Source of the DNA: Nostoc sp. FACHB-892
GTDB lineage: Bacteria; Cyanobacteriota; Cyanobacteriia; Cyanobacteriales; Nostocaceae
Assembly (NCBI RefSeq): GCF_014698795.1
Contig: NZ_JACJTR010000030.1
Span: forward strand, 29,320-93,319
Direction: 5' to 3'
Length of the DNA: 64,000 nucleotides
Shown: in pieces, positions 35,646 to 44,856 of the stretch
Numbering within the stretch: the first letter of the stretch is position 1
Layout of the letters: every line of letters starts with the position of its first letter
Notes under the pieces: model-generated
What the model saw: the letters and a program-made list of their open reading frames with translations, nothing else
Database searches by the model: none
Told to the model about the DNA's origin: nothing
Program-made: the position numbers and the translations under genes

Positions 35646-38060
35646 TTGATCCAATCTGAAACCTTAGAACTATTAGAATGGCATCGCCTCTGCCAGCATC
35701 TTGCCACCTTTGCGGCAACTAAGCTGGGGGCGACAGCTGCGCGTCATCTGAAAATACCCGATTCTCAGATTCAAAGCGAACAGTTGTTAGAGCAAACCAA
35801 AGAAGTCTACCAACTAGAAACTCGCCTCACCACGGGGCTGTCATTTGAAGGAATTCAAGATATTGGCGATTCCCTAGAACGGGCAGAACGCAGTGGAGTT
35901 TTGGCAGGGGATGAACTGTTAGCGATCGCTACCACCCTCGCTGGTGCTAGAAATTTGCGCCGTGTCATTGACAATCAGGAAGATTTGCCGATATTGACTG
36001 ATTTGGTTGCCGATTTGCGGACTTATCCAGAATTAGAGCAAGAAATTCACCGATGTATTGATGAACGGGCCCAGGTAACTGACCGCGCGAGTCAAAAACT
36101 GGGAGAAATTCGCACAGATTTGCGGCGAGTACGCAGCCAAATTACTCAAAAGCTGCAAAATATCTTACAGGCAAAATCTGGCGCAGTTCAAGAACAGCTA
36201 ATTACGCAACGAGGCGATCGCTTTGTCATCCCGGTAAAAGCACCCCAAAAAGATGCCATCCCCGGTATTGTCCACGATACCTCTACCAGTGGTGCAACCC
36301 TGTACGTGGAACCGAATTCAGTAGTGCCTCTAGGCAACCAACTGCGGCAGATAATTAGAAGAGAGCAAGCCGAAGAAGAAGCGATTCGCCGTGCTTTGAC
36401 AGAACAGGTAGCCGCAGTCAAACCAGATTTGGAGAGGTTGTTAGCGATCGCTACCACTTTGGATTTGGCAACCGCTAGATCGCGGTATAGCTACTGGCTA
36501 GGAGCGAATCCTCCGCGATTTATCCGAAGAGAAGACAATGAAATCATTACCTTGCGGAATTTGCGACATCCATTGTTAGTGTGGCAACAACAGCACGAAC
36601 AAGGGCAACCAGTAGTTCCTGTAGATTTGTTGATAAACCCGCTAATCCGGGTAGTGACAATTACCGGGCCTAACACTGGCGGTAAAACTGTAACCCTAAA
36701 AACTTTGGGATTAGCTGCATTGATGGCCAAAGTAGGTTTATTTGTCCCCGCCCGCGAACCAGTGGAAATACCTTGGTTTGATCAGGTGTTGGCAGATATT
36801 GGTGATGAACAATCCTTACAACAAAGTTTATCCACATTCTCTGGACACATCCGCCGGATTAGTCGCATTTTAGAAGCATTAGACAATGGGAAAGCAGAGA
36901 ATCTAGACTACTCCCCACTCCCCACTCCCCACTCCCTAGTCTTACTTGATGAAGTCGGCGCAGGAACCGATCCAGTTGAAGGTAGCGCCCTAGCGATCGC
37001 CTTGTTGCAATATCTAGCCAACCATGCCCAGCTAACGATCGCCACCACTCACTTCGGGGAATTGAAAGCCCTGAAATACGAAGATGAGCGCTTTGAAAAT
37101 GCCTCTGTAGAATTTGACGAAAGTACTCTCTCGCCTACTTATCGTTTATTGTGGGGCATTCCCGGACGTTCTAACGCCTTAACTATTGCCCTGCGCTTGG
37201 GATTAAAGCCAGAAGTGGTAGAAGAGGCGAAAACTCAAGTGGGAGAGGCCACAGATGAAGTTAACCAGGTGATTGCAGGCTTAGAAGCGCAACGCCGCAG
37301 CCAGGAAACCAAAGCAGCCGAAGCCCAAAGTTTGTTGCAGCAAGCGGAACGTTTATACAAAGAAGTATCCGCAAAAGCCGCAAGTTTGGAGGAAAGGGAA
37401 AGTAGTTTGCGGGCTTCGCAGGAGATAGCAGTCAAGGAAGCGATCGCTCAAGCAAAAGGTGAAATTGCCCAAGTGATTCGCCGTTTGCAGAAAGGTACGC
37501 CCACAGCCCAAGAGGCCCAGCAAGCAACCAATGCTTTAAATCAAATTGGCCAACAATATCAGCCAGCAACGCCAGCAAAACCAAAAGCTGGATTTATGCC
37601 CAAAGTAGGCGATCGCGTCCGCATTCCCAAACTCGGACAGATAGCGGATGTGATCACCGCCCCAGATCAAGATGGGGAGTTAAGTGTTCGGTTTGGGCTA
37701 ATGAAGATGACGGTGAAGTTGCAAGACGTAGAATCTCTAGATGGTCAAAAACCCGAACCAATCGTCAAACCCAAACCAGCCCCAGCAGCAGTAACGCCAC
37801 CACCGCAAAATGTCCCAGAAATTCGCACCTCGCAAAACACCATCGATTTGCGCGGTAAACGGGTGGCTGATGCGGAATACATTTTAGATAAAGCCATCTC
37901 GGAAGCTACAGGCCCAGTCTGGATTATTCACGGGTATGGTACTGGCAAACTGCGACAAGGAGTTCACGCATTTTTGCAACAGCATCCCAGAGTTAACAAC
38001 TACGAACCAGCAGAACAAGCAGATGGCGGCACTGGTGTTACCGTTGCTCACATCAAATAA
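35646..38060 (+). CDS. mutS2: MutS2 (endonuclease / ribosome-collision factor)
   Basis: MutS2 is a MutS-like ATPase with a Smr domain; relatives suppress recombination or rescue stalled ribosomes. The 804-aa protein has the N-terminal core (ETLELLEWHRLCQHLATFA), Walker A TGPNTGGKTVTLKTLGL (about 340), QSLSTFSGHIRRI, Walker B LVLLDEVGAGTDPVEGSALA (about 432), a long coiled coil, a KOW-like region (PKVGDRVRIPKLGQIADV) and the C-terminal Smr domain (IDLRGKRVADAEYILDKAI, IIHGYGTGKLRQGV). The start is TTG at 35646. Odd: an in-frame insertion of three CCCCACT heptamers (36913-36933) lies just before Walker B, adding residues SPLPTPH. Confidence 0.95.
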   Translation: MIQSETLELLEWHRLCQHLATFAATKLGATAARHLKIPDSQIQSEQLLEQTKEVYQLETRLTTGLSFEGIQDIGDSLERAERSGVLAGDELLAIATTLAGARNLRRVIDNQEDLPILTDLVADLRTYPELEQEIHRCIDERAQVTDRASQKLGEIRTDLRRVRSQITQKLQNILQAKSGAVQEQLITQRGDRFVIPVKAPQKDAIPGIVHDTSTSGATLYVEPNSVVPLGNQLRQIIRREQAEEEAIRRALTEQVAAVKPDLERLLAIATTLDLATARSRYSYWLGANPPRFIRREDNEIITLRNLRHPLLVWQQQHEQGQPVVPVDLLINPLIRVVTITGPNTGGKTVTLKTLGLAALMAKVGLFVPAREPVEIPWFDQVLADIGDEQSLQQSLSTFSGHIRRISRILEALDNGKAENLDYSPLPTPHSLVLLDEVGAGTDPVEGSALAIALLQYLANHAQLTIATTHFGELKALKYEDERFENASVEFDESTLSPTYRLLWGIPGRSNALTIALRLGLKPEVVEEAKTQVGEATDEVNQVIAGLEAQRRSQETKAAEAQSLLQQAERLYKEVSAKAASLEERESSLRASQEIAVKEAIAQAKGEIAQVIRRLQKGTPTAQEAQQATNALNQIGQQYQPATPAKPKAGFMPKVGDRVRIPKLGQIADVITAPDQDGELSVRFGLMKMTVKLQDVESLDGQKPEPIVKPKPAPAAVTPPPQNVPEIRTSQNTIDLRGKRVADAEYILDKAISEATGPVWIIHGYGTGKLRQGVHAFLQQHPRVNNYEPAEQADGGTGVTVAHIK
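36908..36938 (+). repeat. CCCCACT heptamer repeat inside mutS2
   Basis: Three perfect CCCCACT units at 36913-36933 with flanking partial units. It is the same unit found between genes (for example at 26770-26785). It is translated in frame as Y-S-P-L-P-T-P-H-S. Confidence 0.85.
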
Positions 38061-38074
38061 AGAGCAGGAATGCT

Positions 38075-38725
38075 ATGTTACTTGAACTTAATCAACTAAT
38101 TGTAAAAGCCGGTCATCAGTTATTGATTAAAGATATCTCCTGGCCGGCATACAAACGAATTTTGGCAGAATTAGGAGACAATCGCAGTTCGTGCATAGGC
38201 TACAGTCAAGGGATGCTAGAAATAATGGCTCCATTGCCAGAACATGAAGTAGCTAAAGTTATTATTGGGGATTTGGTAAAAGTTTTATTATAAGAACTCG
38301 ACCTGGAATTTTGGAGTTTAGGCTCTACGACTTTTGATAAGGAAATTATGGATTCTGGGGTAGAACCTGATGATTGTTTCTATATCCAAAATGAAGCTAG
38401 AATTAGGGGCAAAGATAGAATCAATTTAGAAACTGACCCGCCTCCAGATTTAGCGATTGAAATTGATATTACCTCCCGCACTCGGTTCAATAATTATCAA
38501 GCTTTGAGAATACCGGAACTGTGGCGATGGAACGGCATCAAGTTGGAAATTAATGTGCTGTTAAACGGGAAATATGTAGAATCAAATACCAGTTATATTT
38601 TCTCAATTTTTCTAATTTCCCTAGTGATTCCCGAATATTTGGTGCAGAGTAAAACCAATGGTAGAAATGCGACAATGAAAGCATTTCGTGCGTGGATAAG
38701 ACAGCAAATTAGTAGCCAGATTTAG
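38075..38725 (+). pseudogene. Uma2-family endonuclease gene with an in-frame stop codon
   Basis: Reading from the ATG at 38075 gives an Uma2 (DUF820) N-terminus (ISWPAYKRILAELGDNRSSCIGYSQGMLEIMAPLPEHE), then TAA at 38291-38293. The same frame continues at once with ELDLEFWSLGSTTFDK, then PDDCFYIQNEARI, DPPPDLAIEIDITSRTRFNNYQALRIPELWRW and the usual GRNATMKAFRAWI end, to 38725. A single nonsense codon therefore splits a 216-codon gene; there is no frameshift. The PD-(D/E)xK-like core (PPDLAIEIDITSRT) is downstream of the stop. Readthrough or reinitiation at the ATG at 38348 is possible, but decay is simpler. It lies 14 bases after mutS2. Confidence 0.85.
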
Positions 38726-38819
38726 TTGAGATTCCAGAAATTGCTATTTAAAAAAATTTGTGATCAGTGCGATAAAAATACGATTTTATCGTTCAAAGTC
38801 AGGATGATTCTAATGCCAT

Positions 38820-39638
38820 CTACGACAATAATTGGCGATTTCTACGTAATTTCCATACCATCAGACAAGATGAACTAACTAGCAATAAATCTGAGATTGA
38901 TGGTTCTGGAACCTTGGTGATTACTAGGGAAAGGTTATCAGCATAGCCATCATTCACGCGCCCACGAACATAGTTCATATCCAGAGCAACATTAATTTGT
39001 CTTGCACCAATGGGAACAAAACCTTTTGTAGATTTGAATAATAAACCTGTTGTATTATTTCTTTCGTCTGGAGTGGGAGAAGTAATCAATGTTGTGTTTA
39101 GAGATTGACCATCTTGATTGAGGAAATTAAGACTAAATGCCACATTATCTAAATCAGTGCCGTAGCCACCTAACCAGGCGCTCAAATCGTATGCTCCTTG
39201 TCCAACATCAATAATGGAGGCAAGGTCAGCTATATCAATTAATTGAGAAGCACTTGATGAGGCTCTATTAGCACCACCAAAAAAGAGATTTTTTCCACGT
39301 ACACTTGGCCCTAAATTATTAGCATCAGGAAGTCCACTAACGGCAACTATATTGCCCAAAGCGTTAGTAAATTCAAAACCTGTTGCTCCATATTGCAGCA
39401 CACTGAAACTATCACTTGAAATCCAGCCAGGGATAAAAGGTATATCAGCCCCAACAGCATTACCAATTGCATCTCCTTGCCCTTGTTCTGCATCACCATT
39501 AACAATAAGATTTTGACCAAGGGTAGCTGCATAGACAGGGATAGCAAACAGAATAGTCGATGAGATTCCCGCTATCAGAGCTATACTTGGCTTTGCTATT
39601 TTTTGAGATAAAAAAGGAAAAATCTTCAGTTTATTCAT
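38820..39638 (-). CDS. PEP-CTERM sorting-domain protein
   Basis: A 272-aa exported protein. The N-terminus is a signal peptide (basic start, AKPSIALIAGISSTILFAIPVYAA). The body begins NLIVNGDAEQG, a beginning frequent in DUF642-like or choice-of-anchor secreted proteins, and is Gly/Asn/Ser-rich, predicted mostly beta. The C-terminus has VPEP, a hydrophobic helix (SDLLLVSSSCLMVW) and a basic tail (KLRRNRQ), the PEP-CTERM tripartite signal read by exosortase. Likely an extracellular or envelope-attached protein. Its neighbour on the same strand is a ModA-like binding protein. Confidence 0.85.
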   Translation of the reverse strand: MNKLKIFPFLSQKIAKPSIALIAGISSTILFAIPVYAATLGQNLIVNGDAEQGQGDAIGNAVGADIPFIPGWISSDSFSVLQYGATGFEFTNALGNIVAVSGLPDANNLGPSVRGKNLFFGGANRASSSASQLIDIADLASIIDVGQGAYDLSAWLGGYGTDLDNVAFSLNFLNQDGQSLNTTLITSPTPDERNNTTGLLFKSTKGFVPIGARQINVALDMNYVRGRVNDGYADNLSLVITKVPEPSISDLLLVSSSCLMVWKLRRNRQLLS

Positions 39639-39773
39639 ATTTTACTTATGTAGATGTAGTATCAGATTGATTCAGTTTGAGACAAAATTAGAGAGTTTTC
39701 TATTTGGGGTGGTCTAATTTGATTAATCACTTTTTGACAATTGCTTGTTTTTTATTCAGGATTAAAGCTACAC

Positions 39774-40643
39774 TTACAGTAAAATTCCACCCGCACCCTG
39801 ATGTTCGGGAACAGAAGTAGAGGGTGCGGTAAATCCATACTTTGCCAAAATTCCTTGCCCTTTTTGTGACAGGATATATTCAGCTAATTTTTCACCATCA
39901 GGATCGGCGTTTTTCAGTGTGGTCAATCCATAATTAGCTTTCGTTGCTAAATAGTAGGGTAACTCTACTATTTGCAAATTTTCGCCGCCTTCTGTTGCTT
40001 GGGCAGTCTTCCCACTGGTGTAATAAGATAAAAATATATCTGCCTGCTTTGTTTCTTCTAGAAAGTAGACTAAATTATTTTTGCCATTAGGAACTATAAG
40101 GGCATTAGGATTACCACCTACTAACTGCAAGGCTTTATCCTTCAAAATTTGAGAGCTACCAGGTGTAACCTGATCAGCTTTGTCAAATATCTGCCATGCA
40201 TAGTTACCAGATGGATCTGCTACAGGCGTTGAGGTTCCCAACTTGATTTCGGATTTTAGCAAAAAATCCAACAAATTATCTGATGTGATACCAAGCCCTG
40301 ATCTCACAACAGCAGTCATACGGTTGCTAGTGAAGTTTACTACAGATTTACTTAAACCTTCTTGAAACAATGTCTGAGGGTTATCAATATCTGCACTAGC
40401 AAAAACATCTGCGGATTTTCCAGTTTCGAAAAATTCTTGTTCTATAAATTCTCGTGTTAAACCAGACGGGCCAAATCTCGTTTCTACTAGAATCCCATAT
40501 CTCTCGTTAAAAGATTCAGCTACTTCTGTGAGGCTATCACGTAAACTACCAGCACCGTATAGCTTAACCGCCAATGCCTGAGTTGGCAGAGTCACACTGA
40601 CAGCGCAAGCTATCAGTGAAAAGGCAAAAAAGTGCTTTTTCAT
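39774..40643 (-). CDS. ModA-like extracellular solute-binding protein (orphan)
   Basis: A 289-aa periplasmic binding protein. The signal peptide is MKKHFFAFSLIACAVSVTLPTQALA. The mature part begins VKLYGAGSLRDSLTEVAESF and has ETRFGPSGLTREFIEQ, ADVFASADIDNPQTL, NRMTAVVR and DPSGNYAWQIFDKAD. These are typical of the molybdate/tungstate ModA branch, in which serine, alanine and tyrosine residues hold the oxyanion. No permease (ModB) or ATPase (ModC) is next to it. The last residues (TAPSTSVPEHQGAGGILL) extend past the fold and end abruptly. Substrate could be molybdate, tungstate or another anion. Confidence 0.8.
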   Translation of the reverse strand: MKKHFFAFSLIACAVSVTLPTQALAVKLYGAGSLRDSLTEVAESFNERYGILVETRFGPSGLTREFIEQEFFETGKSADVFASADIDNPQTLFQEGLSKSVVNFTSNRMTAVVRSGLGITSDNLLDFLLKSEIKLGTSTPVADPSGNYAWQIFDKADQVTPGSSQILKDKALQLVGGNPNALIVPNGKNNLVYFLEETKQADIFLSYYTSGKTAQATEGGENLQIVELPYYLATKANYGLTTLKNADPDGEKLAEYILSQKGQGILAKYGFTAPSTSVPEHQGAGGILL

Positions 40644-41373
40644 AGTTGTTATATTGCGTTACTATTCTTACCAGTGAATTATCTTTAACCCATACTAAAG
40701 CATGGGTTTTGGTAAAAGTCTAAACTATTACCTCTGCCCATCAAGTTTATAAATGAGTTTTGATATGTGCGTGGTTTGCGGTTAGAGATATGATACCAAC
40801 TAAGTTGGGAAAAATCAATTAGCCAGCATCTTCAAACGTTGACTTTATCAAATTTTTCAGTTTGTCATTAGTTTTAAGAAGGCATCAATTGTCCTGATGT
40901 TGTCCAGACTGCCCTGAAATAAAAGGCTACACACAAGTAAAACTGGGGTGTGATGATATCTAGCAGCAAGAAGCACCTTTTGCAAACAGGCAAAAGATTT
41001 GTATAGTAATTATGTATACATAAAGACCAAATAATAAACATCAAAAAATCCCAAAATTTATAACCGCAAAGAAATTAGGAGGTATTCTACATAATTACTT
41101 GACGATAATTAGCGGTTAGCATTCAAAATAATAGTTTATTTATACTCTTGTACGGAACTAGCAGCGAAAGCCGGGTAAACCTTAACTAGAATTGATACTT
41201 TTCTACTTTGTCGAAAAGAAATTTTCATCTAGAGTAGGACAAAGATACCTGCTGTTTACCACATAAAAAAGCTAGATGACCTCTGACTCATAACTACGGG
41301 AAACCAAGCTTGATGCTTGAGAGTCTGGTTTCAAAATGGGTAACAGCAACATCCTCTATCAGCTTGATCACCT
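40644..41373. other. 730-base intergenic region
   Basis: Upstream of two divergent genes. AACCCAT (40687-40693) pairs with ATGGGTT (40702-40708), 44 bases from the modA-like start, and is followed on the plus strand by TTTT. No credible gene was found. An 83-codon frame at 41310-41561 overlaps the DUF3038 gene in another phase. Confidence 0.5.
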
Positions 41374-41979
41374 ATGCTAAAAGTTATGCACTCGGCCGCC
41401 AACTCAGCCACTCCAAATTCCCAGTGGGAGGATCTAATCAAGCTTCCAGCCCCAAACACAGTTCAATGGGACAATATCAAAACCCAATTAGACTTGGTGC
41501 TGTTGGCGCTAGAAACCTTGACTGGGATTGGTTCAGAGGCTATGCTTTCGGCGGCAACTGATCTGAATTTAGAGTCAAGAGTGCCAGACCGCGTAGCTTT
41601 ATGGCGACTGCGCCAATCAAATCCCCTACGCAAAGGTCAAGGAGGGCGAAAAAAGCTAGATGTCGAAGAAGCGCGATCGCTTGTTCTGATCATCTGCTAC
41701 CTAGCCAAACAGCACCAGGAATTGATTCGCCGTGCCGTCGGTCTGTTGGAACAAATGGCAGAAAATAACCGGGAACCTCACCAAGCTGCTTTACTTGGAG
41801 ATTATATTGATGCTTTTTGCAACACTTACCAAGAGCGGATGGAAGAGGACGAGCAAATCTCAACGGATTTACTAACCAACCTGGCATTAAAACTGCTTGT
41901 AGATTTACTTTTTTACAGTGCTCCTGGTGGGCATCGCCGTCTCTGGCTAGCACTTATAGATCGTTCTACAAAATTTTAG
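41374..41979 (+). CDS. DUF3038 family protein
   Basis: A 201-aa soluble helical protein restricted to cyanobacteria. Conserved parts are NIKTQLDLVLLALETLTGIGSEAML, RVALWRLRQSNPLRKGQGGRKKLDVEEARSLVLIICYLAKQHQELIRRAV and ISTDLLTNLALKLLVDLLFYSAPGGHRRLWLALID. Function unknown. It is followed by the DUF4335 gene on the same strand; these two families tend to occur together, suggesting a shared role. The ATG at 41374 was used; a second Met at 41386 is possible. Confidence 0.88.
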   Translation: MLKVMHSAANSATPNSQWEDLIKLPAPNTVQWDNIKTQLDLVLLALETLTGIGSEAMLSAATDLNLESRVPDRVALWRLRQSNPLRKGQGGRKKLDVEEARSLVLIICYLAKQHQELIRRAVGLLEQMAENNREPHQAALLGDYIDAFCNTYQERMEEDEQISTDLLTNLALKLLVDLLFYSAPGGHRRLWLALIDRSTKF

Positions 41980-42217
41980 ATTTGAAATTTGAAATTCCTC
42001 AACCAAAATTCGCTTGTAATTTGTTTGCTAGATTAGGAAATCTTTTGGATGGTCGTGAGCTTCTTGGGCGATGCACTATCACCTGGATTTCTCCTTGCAT
42101 AACGGAAAGAACCTGACAAAATTCTGAGTGGAGGAATCCACCGTTTCAGCTTTTCTTTGCAAGCAACTAGCTCAACTTTTTGCAAAATCCCAAATAGTCT
42201 TCCTCGCCGTTCCTGCT

Positions 42218-43840
42218 ATGCCTCTATCAAATTCTGTTATTCGTTGCTACACACCCCCTACTTGCACGCTAGAAGTATTCGCGCAAAGCTCACCTTTATC
42301 CCGTTGGATGGGGAAAACTGTCCTCAAGCACTTAAGCTTTGAGCTACGTTTTGATGATCCCCGACTCCCAGAAGAACAAAGAGTTCCAATTCGAGGTGAT
42401 CGCGATCAACTTGAAGCCTTATGTGATGCAGTCACAAGCTACGTACAGCAATTCCTCCAACAATCTCCAGAAAGCTTTTGCGTCAGTTTCTCCGACACCC
42501 AGGAGTCAAGCACAGCATTAAATGAGCCGGAATTAAAATCCTCTATAAAAACATTAAATTCCTTTAGTACCCAGATTCCTGGGGGAAATATCCGCTTAGA
42601 ACCAAGTAGCCATTTAACTCACAATTTATTTCTCGGTTCTCTCGCCAACCACTCATCCGGCCCCGTAATTCAACTCAGTCTGCTGCAACTATTCGATTTG
42701 GCCAGTGCTTTAGATGAATACTCAACTGATGTCATGGCACTCCCAACTCTCAACAGCACTTCGACTCTAAGGTTCCCTGCTTGGGCACCTGTTGCCGCAG
42801 TATTAGTATTAGGTGTAGGTTTATTACCACTTACTTGGCAATATGCTAACAACATTAGACAAAACCAACAGCAGACAGCTAAAACAGCAGATCCAGAAGC
42901 GGTAAAGACCGCTCTAGAACCTTCAACCTCATTAGGCTTTCCTACGCCTGAACCTGGACTCACTACTCCATCAGATAATTTGTTAGGTTCTACCCCTCCA
43001 CTTTCCACATCCAGTTTGCCCCAAGCACCTCTAACAGCCCCTAGTTCCAGTTTATCCATACCGCAATCTCCAAATAATGCACTGACGATACCTCAAGGGA
43101 CGACTGCAAGCCTTCCTACTAATCCTGCGATCGCACCACCCAGCAAAATCCCAGGCCAAGAAATTGCCATATTACCAAATCTTGGACAGAACCCTACAGG
43201 GTCAAGTCCCCAATCTGGTGCTCTCCCTCAACTGCGGAATTTGCCACCCAGACTATCTTCTAGTACAAACAGCTTACCAACTAATATCTCACCAGTCCCC
43301 CCGTCTATTGGCACTATACCCAATAGTGGCAATACTTCTATTCAGCCCTCCTCACTAACCTCACAACAGCTAGAGCAAAGACCACTAACTTCACAACAGT
43401 TAGAGGAAAGAATCAATTCCCTACAGCCACCTTCTCCCGGAGAAAAACCTGCTTCACAACTTTCTTCCTCTAGAACTGCGGATAATAATCCCTTTATCGA
43501 TCAATTAGGGGACGGACGCAAAACCCCTACATCCAGAGAAGTGGCTACTGGTACATTATTTGATACACCTCAAGTAGTAGAAGCCAGAGAATACCTCAAA
43601 AAGCGTTGGCAACCACCCACCGGACTAGGACAAACATTAGAGTACAGTTTGATAGTCAGTGTTGACGGCACAGTGGAACGAATTTTTCCCCTTAATAAAG
43701 CAGCAAGAGAATTCGTTGATAATGCTGGGATGCCTGAAGTTGGTAAACCTTTTGTTTCCGCCAATACACGCGGACAAAATGTCAGGATTCGAGTTGTTCT
43801 TAGCCCTGATGGCAAGGTACAAGCTTTTCCAGATGAATAA
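42218..43840 (+). CDS. DUF4335 family membrane-anchored protein
   Basis: A 540-aa protein with an N-terminal DUF4335 domain (SVIRCYTPPTCTLEVFAQSSPLSRWMGK ... LRFDDPRLPEEQRVPIRGDRDQLEALCDAVTSYVQQFLQ), a transmembrane helix (WAPVAAVLVLGVGLLPLTW, about residue 195), then about 230 residues of Pro/Ser/Thr/Gln-rich disordered linker and a C-terminal folded domain (YLKKRWQPPTGLGQTLEYSLIVSVDGTVERIFPLNKAAREFVD). The linker contains short repeats (LTSQQLEQRP / LTSQQLEERI). I chose ATG at 42218 because conserved family sequence begins there. Function unknown. Confidence 0.85.
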   Translation: MPLSNSVIRCYTPPTCTLEVFAQSSPLSRWMGKTVLKHLSFELRFDDPRLPEEQRVPIRGDRDQLEALCDAVTSYVQQFLQQSPESFCVSFSDTQESSTALNEPELKSSIKTLNSFSTQIPGGNIRLEPSSHLTHNLFLGSLANHSSGPVIQLSLLQLFDLASALDEYSTDVMALPTLNSTSTLRFPAWAPVAAVLVLGVGLLPLTWQYANNIRQNQQQTAKTADPEAVKTALEPSTSLGFPTPEPGLTTPSDNLLGSTPPLSTSSLPQAPLTAPSSSLSIPQSPNNALTIPQGTTASLPTNPAIAPPSKIPGQEIAILPNLGQNPTGSSPQSGALPQLRNLPPRLSSSTNSLPTNISPVPPSIGTIPNSGNTSIQPSSLTSQQLEQRPLTSQQLEERINSLQPPSPGEKPASQLSSSRTADNNPFIDQLGDGRKTPTSREVATGTLFDTPQVVEAREYLKKRWQPPTGLGQTLEYSLIVSVDGTVERIFPLNKAAREFVDNAGMPEVGKPFVSANTRGQNVRIRVVLSPDGKVQAFPDE

Positions 43841-44395
43841 ATCAGTAAGTTAATCCGTTTAATCTGAAGATATTACACTAGTACACCACGGCGTAAATAG
43901 AACAACGATTTAAAATCTCTAAAGAGCTTATTCCATAACACTTTTGACTTTTGACTTTGCCTTGCAGTACTAGTCCAAACAACCGCCGAGTAATTCATTA
44001 CTCGGCTAATAGCTAAAGTTGTCTTTAGACGACTAGTAATCGCCCAAGCACTACTTAAGTCGACTTGGGCAATTAACCTTGTATTTCGAGAAGCGTGCTA
44101 CTTGGCTCATCAAAAATACTGAAAAATTTTAGCTTAATGCCACTTGTAAAAGTGGTACAAACCTTGTGTCACTTTTCATTTACTCCAATTGATCTTGAGC
44201 TTGATTTTTGAAGTCCAGTTACCAAACTGGTCTTACTATTGATACCAGTAAACCTACCACTTAATACAATCACTGATAACACCAATTCTCCAAAATTAAA
44301 CTATAGATACAAGTCTGAAAACCTAGATTAAATCTTACGCCTCTTAATTACAAATTACGAATTGGTATAAATCACTCATTTCAAAGGTAGGAAAT
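43841..44395. other. Non-coding region holding an array of small hairpins
   Basis: No gene is seen. Five perfect stem-loops are strung between 43985 and 44230 (listed separately). The rest is AT-rich and leads into the YiaA/B gene, which has GGTAGGAA as ribosome site. Confidence 0.6.
43985..44230. ncRNA. Candidate structured RNA: five successive perfect hairpins
   Basis: Stems: GCCGAGTAAT/ATTACTCGGC (43985-44006, two-base spacer); CTAAAG-TTGT-CTTTAG (44013-44028); GCCCAAG/CTTGGGC (44042-44070); CCACTT-GTAA-AAGTGG (44140-44155); CCAGTT-ACCA-AACTGG (44215-44230). Three have four-base loops. The strand cannot be told because perfect stems read equally on both. Confidence 0.35.
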
Positions 44396-44680
44396 ATGCA
44401 AACAATTAGTACTCAAAAAGACAGTCCAGCTTGGGTTATTCAAACTTGGGCAGCTTTCGTGATTTCTATTTCTATGACCACCTTCGGTATTGTAAATTTA
44501 CCTGTAAATAGCTGGGTGAAAGGCTTTATGGGTATGGGTTTGGCTTTCTCTGTTGGCTCAACTTTTACCTTGGCAAAAACTACTAGAGACTTGCACGAGA
44601 CGAGAAGATTAACTGCTAGGTTAGACGAAGCGAAAGTAGAAAAATTGCTTTCACAACATGATCCTCTAAATTTAAAATGA
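44396..44680 (+). CDS. YiaA/YiaB two-helix inner membrane protein
   Basis: A 94-aa protein with two membrane helices (WAAFVISISMTTFGIVNL and GFMGMGLAFSVGSTFTLAKT) joined by a short loop, followed by a charged helix with TRDLHETRRL. This is the YiaA/B domain, of unknown function. The ribosome site GGTAGGAA lies a few bases before the ATG. A hairpin terminator follows at 44709. Confidence 0.85.
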   Translation: MQTISTQKDSPAWVIQTWAAFVISISMTTFGIVNLPVNSWVKGFMGMGLAFSVGSTFTLAKTTRDLHETRRLTARLDEAKVEKLLSQHDPLNLK

Positions 44681-44708
44681 AGGTAGCCATACTAATTTTG
44701 GGTTAAAA

Positions 44709-44730
44709 GGCTTTACTAAAAAGCCGTTTT
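44709..44730 (+). terminator. Terminator-like hairpin after the YiaA/B gene
   Basis: GGCTTT (44709-44714) and AAAGCC (44720-44725) with a five-base loop, followed by GTTTTAG. Weak but well placed, 29 bases after the stop codon. Confidence 0.5.
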
Positions 44731-44806
44731 AGCAATATCAAACAATACTACCTTTTCCAATTTGATGTGATCTACACATCAGAAATTAACTAGTATGACG
44801 AAAACA

Positions 44807-44831
44807 AAAGGACTGGTGTATCCAGTCCTTT
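44807..44831. terminator. Strong bidirectional terminator between convergent genes
   Basis: AAAGGACTGG (44807-44816) and CCAGTCCTTT (44822-44831), a perfect 10-bp stem with loop TGTAT. It is followed by ATTGTATT on the plus strand and TTGTTTTCG on the minus strand. It sits between the YiaA/B gene and the convergent ferredoxin operon. Confidence 0.75.
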
Positions 44832-44856
44832 ATTGTATTGATTTAACGTTTTGATC

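Noticed and set aside
38820..40643. The PEP-CTERM and ModA-like genes as a metal-uptake operon
   Set aside because: They share a strand, but a 135-base gap and no transporter genes make an operon claim unsupported.
41310..41561. 83-codon frame overlapping the start of the DUF3038 gene
   Set aside because: Another phase of the conserved DUF3038 gene; Ser/Gly-rich with no signature.
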